Source of the DNA: Heligmosomoides polygyrus polygyrus
Lineage: Eukaryota > Nematoda > Chromadorea > Rhabditida > Heligmosomidae
DNA length: 64,000 nucleotides
Direction of reading: 5' to 3'
Assembly (NCBI GenBank): GCA_947396885.1
Contig: OX377204.1
Span: forward strand, 45,681,139 to 45,745,138
The position numbers were made by a program, and so were the translations under genes. Below the pieces are notes generated by a model, which saw only the letters and a list, made by a program, of their open reading frames with translations, was not told where the DNA came from and searched no databases. Below are positions 55,986 to 64,000 of the stretch, piece by piece; within the stretch, counting starts at the first letter, position 1; every line of letters starts with the position of its first letter.

Positions 55986-58696
55986 ACTAGCAAACATTCG
56001 ATCAGTTGTAAGAAATTGTAATGTGCTGTTTATGGAACTACGGCTTCATTATTACGGAGTTGTTCTACTAACTGAAACATGGCTTACTAGTGAAAATGAG
56101 CTGAGACCTCTTCTGGGTATCGTCAGCAACCATTATTTGGGAATTAGATGTGATCGACTCTCTAAAAAGGCAGTGGTATATTACATTTGGTGAAAAATTC
56201 ACTATGGTACACTGATGTGTTCAGTGAGTCAGTGGCAAATAGTTATGAAATTTCAGTTTGCGATTTGATGCATGAGAATATAACGTTTCGGGTTATCTGC
56301 GTATATAGAACACCTAACTGTGGTGTCATAGGAGCACGCCTACTAGCCAAAGCTATAAGCGACTTTTCTGCGAACAGTCTAACAACGGTTTTATTGGGTG
56401 ATTTTAATATTCAACCAGTATGCAATTTCTCACAAGAGCAAACTCTGTTTTGGACCTTGTTCTCTGTAACAAATCAAACTTTGTTAGAGAAGTGCATGTT
56501 GCCCCTCCTATTGGCACAAGTGATCATGCCACAGTTACGTTCCATTTAGGCTTCAAACCTAAGAACAAGGAATCCAAATGGGTGAAGGATTTCAAATGCG
56601 CTGACTATCAACATATTGAGGCGTATCTAGCCAGCATGATTGGATCGGTGTAATGAATTCTAGTAGCTCGGCTGATCAATTATATGAAACGTTGCTTGCA
56701 ATCCTTCACCATACAATCGATCTGTATGTGCCCATACGTATAAACAATGAAGATGAAAAAGGGTATCCAACCTATATCATAAGATTGAACAAACGTCGTT
56801 CTTACGCCTGGAAGAAGGCTCGTGCCTCCGGTAGTAGTCGTAACTGGTCACTGTGTGAGTCGTTTTCCACCAAACTTAGTCGAGCCGTTTATCGTTACAA
56901 TCTTTATATAGAAAGAAAAATGATATAAACAGGGATAAAACAGCCTTCTATCATTTTATAAGATCACGTATAGGGAATAGCAATGATATCCCCAGCTTGT
57001 TGAAAGACAGTGGTGAACTGGCTTCGACAGAGAAAGAAAAAGCGGATTTATTAGGGGAAGTATTTCAAAAGGTCTTCAACAAGAGAAATACTTGCTCAGA
57101 TAGCATGACATGCAATGATAGAGATGATCTTCCGCATATCCGAGAACGAGCAGTACCTTGTGGTTTCATAAGGACGAAATCATCGACAATCTATCTAAAT
57201 GGCCATCGTCTTCCTCAGTTTCTCCGGACTTTATCCCTCTTAGTTTTATTTAAAAAATCATCTATTATATAGCTTACTCTTTGGAACATATATATAACCT
57301 AAGTGATACTAGAGCTGAGGTGCCTGCTAGATGGAAACATGCATTCGTAACTCCCATTTACAAAAAAGCTCTGCGGTCTGATCCCAGAAATTACAGGCCA
57401 GTCAGCATACCATCAATATTTGCGCGAATCTTTGAGAAGATACTCAAGAAACATATATTAATGCATCTTAAAGATCACAATATAATTTCAGAAAATCAAT
57501 ACGGCTTGCTCAAAGGAAGATCAGTCGAAACTGCCCTTCTTACCTCTCTTAATGACTGGACAAAGGCGCTAGAAGAGAGAAAGCGTACGGACGTTATATA
57601 TTTTGATTTCGCAAAAGGGTCTTTGATCTTTCGATAGGGTCTTGGTGAACAATCTGTTGGTTAAAATGGGAGCGGTAGGAATCCACCCTATGATTATATG
57701 TTGGGTAATGCAATTTTTATCGGGCAGAACATAGCAAGTTGGCATAAAAGGTCAGTTTTCGAAAGTGTTTTCCACGTATAGCGGAGTTCCTCAGGGAGAG
57801 GTGTTATCGCCAATCTTATTTTTATTGTACACCTACGAACTTCCGAACCATCTTACCAATCTGGGTGTCATCTGTAAAATGTTCGCAATGATGTGAAGGT
57901 TTACAAAAAAATTGTAGATACTTCTGATAAACTATCCCTTCAGTCTGCGATAAATTACATCTCCAATTGGGCAGACAAGTGGGGTCTGCCACTTGCACAT
58001 GAAAAAACATGCTTTCTAACAATTGGATCTAAAAGACAGTCACAGTTCCCAACATACAGTAATAATGGTCAGGTTCTAAGCAATGTAAAAGAAGCCCGCG
58101 ATCTGGGATTCATCATAACGTCCAATCTATGCTTTTCACAGCACTACAGACTTCTCGATAAAAAGGCCGGCTACCGTATATATAACTGCTTTCGAGCTCT
58201 AAAGTCAGATCAACCAGAAATTTATATCCGAGCTTATAAAACATATATGAGGCCAATTGTTAAATCGGGAATAACGGTGTTCAATCCAACTAAGAAGAAA
58301 GATATCGAGCTTTTGGAAAGTGTTCAAAATAGCTTCACTAGAAAACTTATGATGAGATGCTTTTCAATGAACTACGATCAGATTCCACATGCTTCTCAGA
58401 GATCAGTCATACTTAGCCTATCGTCGCTCAAGAATAGAAGAAAAGCAGCAGATCGTGTCACGATGTTCAAGATCATTAGCAACAAGTTATCCATTAACCC
58501 AACCGATTTCTTTGATGGCGCTCTGACGAGATCCGTAAGAGGAAAGCTTAAGCTTCGAGTTTCAGTTGCCAAAACTCGAGTCAGATCTGATTTTCTAACG
58601 TACAGAACACTTGGAGATTTCATTCTACTGCTAGATAAATACGAAGACATGACAAGATTATCTGTACAGGTCTGCAAAAGGTTTTCCACAGCTTAA
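55975..58696 (+). pseudogene. CR1-type polyprotein, endonuclease and reverse transcriptase, broken
   Basis: APE-type endonuclease blocks: NIRSVVRNCNVLFMELRLHY, VVLLTETWLTSE, CVYRTPN, VLLGDFNI and SDHATVTFHL. RT blocks: VPARWKHAFVTPIYKKALRS, NYRPVSIPSIFARIFEKIL, NQYGLLKGRSVETALLTSL, VIYFDFAK (first catalytic Asp), then a frameshift; YSGVPQGEVLSPILFLLYTY; and the FADD box, disrupted (MFAMM) near 57880-57895. The last 267 codons (57893-58696) stay open and carry the CR1 C-terminal region, including LSSLKNRRKAADRV. At least four frameshifts or stops. Not functional. Confidence 0.82.
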
Positions 58697-58805
58697 GCAT
58701 TATAAAATATTGCGTAGTCAGTAGACGTTCAGCTTATTGTGATCCATCATTCTTTAAAAAAGGCTGTTGTCTTTGTTTAAATAAATAAATAAATAAATAA
58801 ATAAA
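55975..58805 (+). mobile_element. CR1/Jockey-superfamily LINE, 5' truncated and decayed
   Basis: An endonuclease remnant is followed by RT and ends in an (AATA)n tail at 58777-58805. The element lies immediately downstream of an RTE relic. Coding capacity is detailed in the pseudogene entry. Confidence 0.85.
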
Positions 58806-59052
58806 CCGAGCGAGGAGTATCCATTGGAGCACTTGGCATCGACAGCGGTGACGCTGCTGGCGCCCACTGGAGCAACTGGATGATTAACAAGACCACACAT
58901 GATACAGATGATACTAATTATCTCCATTTGATATACAGGTAACGTAATTGTTGGTGAGGCAGTTATAGCCTCAAGCCCAAATGTCGTTTTTGTTTTAATA
59001 CACGGCCACTATACCACCCACCACTACCACTATGTGCAAACTGCTTGTTAAG

Positions 59053-60567
59053 TAAGATATTCTTTTACAAAAAGAACTTTTTGGATAAAATTAATTAATA
59101 CAGCTTATCCTTTTAATTTCAATGACCATATTAAAGGGTACGGAAACATATCTGATAATGATAACCCTTTAACATCTAAAGAGAATCATCTATTTTATAA
59201 ATTGAAATTAGAAAAATTATGAAAAGAAGTGGTAAAAAACAATAAACCAGAAAATAATAACAAATGTATTCAATCTTGATGAATTCTTTAATAGATTTAG
59301 TCAATTGAATTCAATAGTGGAAATGTCTAGATACATTAATACTTTGAAGAAAAAATATCTTTAAAAAGTTATAAAAATTACGTGTAATAAAGAACTTCTA
59401 AATAATATAGATCCAAATCATTATAGAATTCTTGTTAGTATGTTCTGTAAATTCTATTTCAACGAAAATAAAAGTAAACGATTAAAACCAGAGCAAAATC
59501 CCAGTAAATATATTAATGTTGGGGTCGCTTATATAAATAGTGTTCTAGATAAAGTCAACTTGAATAAAATTTTAAATAATAGCTATATGCATGAAGTGAT
59601 AGATAATAACTCAATAAAAATTTTTTCACCTTTCAGATGTGTATTTAAATAACAACATTCTTTCTCCAAGAAAATGTTTGATTATAACACATTGATTAGA
59701 AATACAAACATGTCAAAATTAAATTCAACCTTCAAGTGAATGCTATGTACTAACGAAAAGTATAAAAAATTTGTTGACAAAACACATGAACATATTATCA
59801 CAGGTAATTTAGAAATAGTTTCAGTTAAAGTTATCAATAATTTAAATATGAAAGGCACAAAACTATTGTGAACTTTAGTGCTAGGTAAATTACGTATGGC
59901 GATTCATGGGCCACAGGTATCAGGTTCCAATATATATTCTATAATCCGCTTGGAACTGTTTCGTATACTGTTGAAAGCCTTTTCTGTAGGACTGCCTGGG
60001 GACATGCTCTTCGTTGGTCCTCGCCGTCATGTGCGCTGTCCGTTAAGGCTGGTTTATCTACTATTTACAGAAACCGGCAGTCTGCCAACTTCTAACGGAG
60101 GCCTTAAATCCACTCAGGTCATATAAATTTTTTTAAAATCAGGTGCTTAATCTTATCTCTCATACTTTCTTCCGCACTAAACACCTCCGATTCGCCCCTT
60201 TTTCTTAGTTTTTTTAAAAGTTTTTATCAGGGTTTACTCTATTGGTACGTAGGTAGACGACGCTTGTTTCCATGGAAAATCCGCCTAGATTAGCTAAGAG
60301 TGTTTGTCTGTTTCTTTTGTTTGTTTGTGTTTTTTCCCTTATGTGGCGCGTCTTAGGACGTATTCAATAAATAAATAAATAATTAAAAATTTGTCACAAA
60401 ACATGGTGTTTCAAAAGAAAACGTTCAACTCTGGTTTGGAGATGTTTTTTATTTTATTCCTAAACAAAAGTAAAAGTAAATATAAATTAAAAGATTTCAC
60501 CTTAATTAGATAATCAAAAACTCTATATTTTAACGAAAAATATAGAAATCTTTATTATATCACACCA
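59053..60567 (+). mobile_element. Second, decayed copy of the permuted Penelope-like element
   Basis: AT-rich. Begins in the GIY-YIG C-terminal region (LLQKELFWIKLINT-like, then FNDHIKGYGNISDNDNPLTS), continues through the basic linker and CKFYFNENKSKRLKPEQ. It reads straight on, in one frame (59440-59652), into the SPFRCVFK segment that begins the RT ORF of the other copy. It then covers the RT N-terminal ~155 residues with stops (about 59660-59870 and 60387-60567). Truncated at both ends and split by an insertion. Confidence 0.82.
59870..60385 (+). mobile_element. Insertion with (AATA)n tail inside the Penelope-like copy
   Basis: About 515 bases, GC-richer, interrupt the Penelope reading between KGTK and KFVTKHGVSKENVQ-like codons. 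It ends CAATAAATAAATAAATAA, like the CR1-type tail at 58777-58805, so probably a 5'-truncated LINE 3' end. Target duplication not clearly resolved. Confidence 0.6.
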
Positions 60568-60568
60568 G

Positions 60569-60650
60569 TCGTACGTCAGCCTAGCGGCCGCCTACGACTG
60601 GTTGGGGGCCCGCTACGGGTTTCCTATTCTTCCTTAGGCCTTCTGACCTT
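60569..60650 (+). repeat. Dispersed repeat at the satellite border
   Basis: CGACTGGTTGGGGGC..TTCCTTAGGCCTTCT, also at 23552-23671. Confidence 0.55.
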
Positions 60651-60699
60651 TATGTTAATCGAGGTGGATCGATTGATCCGAAGTAAGATTCGTGTTCAG

Positions 60700-61052
60700 C
60701 GACCTCGATTACCCCAGGGCCGAAGTTTCGCGACACTTGAACGCCATCCTCAAAAAATCGATAATATCGATCGATATCGATTGGTCGACTTCAGATTCGT
60801 GTTCAGCGCCCTCGATTACCCCTAAGGCCGAAGTTTCGCGCCACTTCAGCGGCATCCTCAAAAAATCGATAATATCGATCGATATCCATTGGCCGACTTC
60901 AGATTCGTGTTCAGCGACCTCGATTACAGCCAGGGCCGAGGTTTCCTGCCGGTTGAACGTGATCCTCAAAAAATCGATAATATCGATCGATATCGATTGG
61001 TCGACTTCAGATTCGTGTTCATCGCCCTCGATTACCCCTAAGGCCGAAGTTT
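60700..61052 (+). repeat. 108-bp tandem repeat, block 1
   Basis: CCTCAAAAAATCGATAATAT occurs at 60748, 60856 and 60964, exactly 108 apart. Each unit has a dyad core ATCGATAATATCGATCGATA, then GACTTCAGATTCGTGTTCA and GCCGAAGTTTCG. About 3.3 copies. Confidence 0.92.
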
Positions 61053-61054
61053 CG

Positions 61055-61800
61055 CGCACGGTTGCCGACGTGTTCGGCACGTCTACGGCTCGCCATGCAC
61101 AGTTGCCGACGTGTTCTGCACGTCTATGGCTCGCCATGCACGGTCGCCGACGTGTTCGGCACGTCTGCGGCTCGCCATGCACGGTCGCCGACGTGTTCGG
61201 CACGTCTGCGGCTCGCCATGCACGGTCGCCGACGTGTTCGGCACGTCTGCGGCTCGCTATGCACGGTCGCCGACGTGTTCGGCACGTCTGCGGCTCGCCA
61301 TGCACGGTCGCCGACGTGTTCGGCACGTCTGCAGCTCGCCATGCACGGTCGATGACGTGTTCGGCACATCTACGGCTCGCCATGCACAGTTGCCGACGTG
61401 TTCGGCACGTCTACGGCTCGCATGCACGGTCGATGACGTGTTCGGCACGTCCGCGGCTCGCCATGCACGGTCGCCGACGAGTTCGGCACGTCTGCGGCTC
61501 GCCATGCACGGTCGCCGACGTGTTCGGCACGTCTACGGCTCGCCATGCACGGTTGCCGACGTGTTCGGCACGTCTGCGGCTCGCCATGCACGGTCGCCGA
61601 CGTGTTCGGCACGTCTGCGGCTCGCCATGCACGGTCGCCGACGTGTTCGGCACGTCTGCAGCTCGCCATGCACGGTCGATGACGTGTTCGGCACGTCTAC
61701 GGCTCGCCATGCACAGTTGCCGACGTGTTCGGCACGTCTACGGCTCGCATGCACGGTCGATGACGTGTTCGGCACGTCTGCGGCTCGCCATGGACGGTTG
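61055..61800 (+). repeat. 41-bp satellite, block 1 (about 18 units)
   Basis: Unit CACGGTTGCCGACGTGTTCG-GCACGTCTACGGCTCGCCATG, 41 bases. It contains the perfect dyad GACGTG-ttcgg-CACGTC. Variant pairs (ggTCGcc/ctGcgg and ggTTGcc/ctAcgg) alternate. A marker unit group (CTGCAGCTCGCC at 61331 and 61658, followed by GGTCGATGACG and a 40-base unit lacking one C) recurs at 327 bases, 8 x 41 minus 1, indicating higher-order structure. Confidence 0.95.
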
Positions 61801-61841
61801 CAGACGTGCCGATCACGTCGGCAACCGTCCATGGCGAGCCG
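61781..61841. repeat. Inversion junction within the satellite
   Basis: CGGCTCGCCATGGACGGTTGC (61781-61801) is exactly inverted at 61821-61841, around a 19-base spacer. About one unit is therefore in reverse orientation just before the 108-bp block resumes. Confidence 0.92.
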
Positions 61842-61852
61842 TAGACGTGCCT

Positions 61853-62184
61853 TTTCGCGCCACTTCAGCGGCATCCTCAAAAAATCGATAATATCGATCG
61901 ATATCCATTGGCCGACTTCAGATTCGTGTTCAGCGACCTCGATTACCCACAGGGCCGAGGTTTCCTGCCGGTTGAACGTGATCCTCAAAAAATCGATAAT
62001 ATCGATCGATATCGATTGGTCGACTTCAGATTCGTGTTCAGCGACCTCGACTACCCCCAGGGCCGAAGTTTCGTGCCGGTTGAACATGATCCTCAAAAAA
62101 TCGATAATATCGATCGGTATCGATTGGTCGACTTCAGATTCGTGTTTAGCGACCTCGATTACCCCCCGGCCTGAAGTTTTGTAC
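61853..62184 (+). repeat. 108-bp tandem repeat, block 2
   Basis: CCTCAAAAAATCGATAATAT at 61875, 61983 and 62091, 108 apart; same unit and orientation as 60700-61052. Confidence 0.92.
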
Positions 62185-64000
62185 CGCCGACGTGTTCGGC
62201 ACGTCTACGGCTCGCCATGGACGGTTGCCGACGTGTTCGGCACGTCTACGGCTCGCCATGCACGGTTGCCGACGTGATCGGCACGTCTGCGGCTCGCCAT
62301 GCACGGTCGCCGACGTGTTCGGCACGTCTGCGGCTCGCCATGCACGGTCGCCGACGTGTTCGGCACGTCTACGGCTCGCCATGCACGGTCGCCGACGTGC
62401 TCGGCACGTCTACGGCTCGCCATGCACGGTTGCCGACGTGTTCGGCACGTCTACGGCTCGCCATGCACGGTTGCCGACGTGATCGGCACGTCTGCGGCTC
62501 GCCATGCACGGTTGCCGACGTGTTCGGCACGTCTACGGCTCGCCATGCACAGTTGCCGACGTGTTCGGCACGTCTGCGGCTCGCGATGCACGGTCGCCGA
62601 CGTGCTCGGCACGTTTACGGCTCGCCATGCACGGTCGCCGACGTGTTCGGCACGTCTGCGGCTCGCCATGCACGGTCGCCGACGTGTTCGGCACGTCTAC
62701 GGCTCGCCATGCACGGTTGCCGACGTGTTCGGCACGTCTACGGCTCGCCATGCACGGTTGCCGACGTGTTCGGCACGTCTGCGGCTCGCCATGCACGGTC
62801 GCCGACGTGTTCGGCACGTCTACGGCTCGCCATGCACGGTTGCCGACGTGTTCGGCACGTGTACGGCTCGCCATGCACGGTTGCCGACGTGTTCGGCACG
62901 TCTACGGCTCGCCATGCACGGTTGCCGACGTGTTCGGCACGTCTACGGCTCGCCATGCACGGTTGCCGACGTGTTCGGCACGTCTACGGCTCGCCATGCA
63001 CAGTTGCCGACGTGTTCGGCACGTCTGCGGCTCGCCATGCACGGTCGCCGACGTGTTCGGCACGTCTACGGCTCGCCATGCACGGTTGCCGACGTGTTCG
63101 GCACGTCTGCGGCTCGCCATGCACGGTCGCCGACGTGTTCGGCACGTCTACGGCTCGCCATGCACAGTTGCCGACGTGTTCGGCACGTCTACGGCTCGCA
63201 TGCACGGTCGATGACGTGTTCGGCACGTCTGCGGCTCGCCATGGACGGTTGCCTACGTGTTCGGCACGTCTACGGCTCGCCATGCACGGATGCCGACATG
63301 ATCGGCACGTCTGCGGCTCGCCATGCACGGTTGCCGACGTGTTCGGCACGTCTGCGGCTCGCCATGCACGGTCGCCGACGTGTTCGGCACGTCTGCGGCT
63401 CGCCATGCACGGTTGCCGACGTGTTCGGCACGTCTACGGCTCGCCATGCACGGTTGCCGACGTGTTCGGCACGTCTACGGCTCGCCATGCACGGTTGCCG
63501 ACGTGTTCGGCACGTCTACGGCTCGCCATGCACAGTTGCCGACGTGTTCGGCACGTCTGCGGCTCGCCATGCACGGTCGCCGACGTGTTCGGCACGTCTA
63601 CGGCTCGCCATGCACGGTTGCCGACGTGTTCGGCACGTCTACGGCTCGCATGCACGGTCGATGACGTGTTCGGTACGTCTGCGGCTCGCCATGCACGGTC
63701 GCCGACGAGTTCGGCACGTCTACGGCTCGCCATGCACGGTTGCCGACGTGTTCGGCACGTCTACGGCTCGCCATGCACGGTTGCCGACGTGTTCGGCACG
63801 TCTACGGCTCGCCATGCACAGTTGCCGACGTGTTCGGCACGTCTACGGCTCGCCATGCACGGTTGCCGACGTGTTCGGCACGTCTGCGGCTCGCCATGCA
63901 CGGTCGCCGACGTGTTCGGCACGTCTGCGGCTCGCCATGCACGGTCGCCGACGTGTTCGGCACGTCTGCAGCTCGCCATGCACGGTCGATGACGTGTTCG
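62185..64000 (+). repeat. 41-bp satellite, block 2 (about 44 units, runs off the window)
   Basis: Same unit and orientation as block 1. The 40-base variant (GGCTCGCATGCACGGTCGATG) appears at about 63197 and 63649, and the CTGCAGCTCGCC marker again at 63967. Because 41 is not a multiple of 3 and the unit has no stop in most frames, ORFs up to 591 aa cross the array. These are repeat artefacts. Confidence 0.95.

Noticed and set aside
60692..63992. Long ORFs (up to 591 aa) on both strands reading repeated RRRVRHVYGSPCTVADVFGT-like peptides
   Set aside because: They follow the 41-bp satellite period exactly. Because 41 is not a multiple of 3, the frames rotate through a stop-poor unit. All frames are open alike and there is no start or splice context.
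60700..64000. CRISPR-like array
   Set aside because: Repeats are contiguous with no unique spacers, the context is eukaryotic and no cas genes are present.

Overview
The window is eukaryotic and most likely comes from a clade V (strongylid or hookworm-like) nematode. Evidence: two spliced genes with compact exons and GT..AG introns of very uneven size, one of them resembling nematode chemoreceptors; and a dense load of transposable elements whose coding remnants look like those common in hookworm genomes (RTE-type and CR1-type LINEs, Penelope-like elements, mariner, hAT, tRNA-derived SINEs). No bacterial operon, CRISPR array or rRNA is visible. Species assignment is inference.

Layout. 1-14 kb is non-coding repeat landscape: an inverted array of ~0.7 kb units (40-2445), 147-bp and 81-bp tandem repeats, a non-autonomous hAT element with a perfect 8-bp target duplication (10555-11986), a second 8-bp-TSD MITE (12115-12482) and a foldback MITE (13982-14161). 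14.4-19.3 kb on the + strand is a five-exon NAA30 gene (catalytic subunit of N-terminal acetyltransferase NatC), reconstructed with consistent splice phases. 19.3-25.4 kb holds MITEs, palindromic GC motifs, a TA microsatellite and a ~42-bp repeat.

25.5-50.0 kb on the - strand is one five-exon, seven-transmembrane receptor gene (about 287 aa, srt/srx-like). Its ~200-bp exons lie in 24.5 kb because three introns are packed with mobile elements. Intron 4 carries a ~3 kb foldback element split by an AT-rich Penelope-like element whose GIY-YIG endonuclease lies N-terminal to the reverse transcriptase (permuted order), plus SINEs, a second hAT copy and RTE debris. Intron 3 has a deleted mariner-like element; intron 1 has a complete-length but broken mariner and a 5'-truncated RTE.

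50-60.6 kb is a graveyard of conventional Penelope fragments (two in opposite orientation), RTE and CR1 LINEs, and a second degenerate copy of the permuted Penelope element that confirms its domain order. 60.7-64 kb is satellite DNA: a 41-bp repeat with higher-order structure alternates with a 108-bp repeat and contains an inversion junction. The long ORFs there are artefacts of the 41-bp period.

Only the NAA30 and receptor genes look like functional host genes. The rest is mobile or repetitive, mostly decayed.
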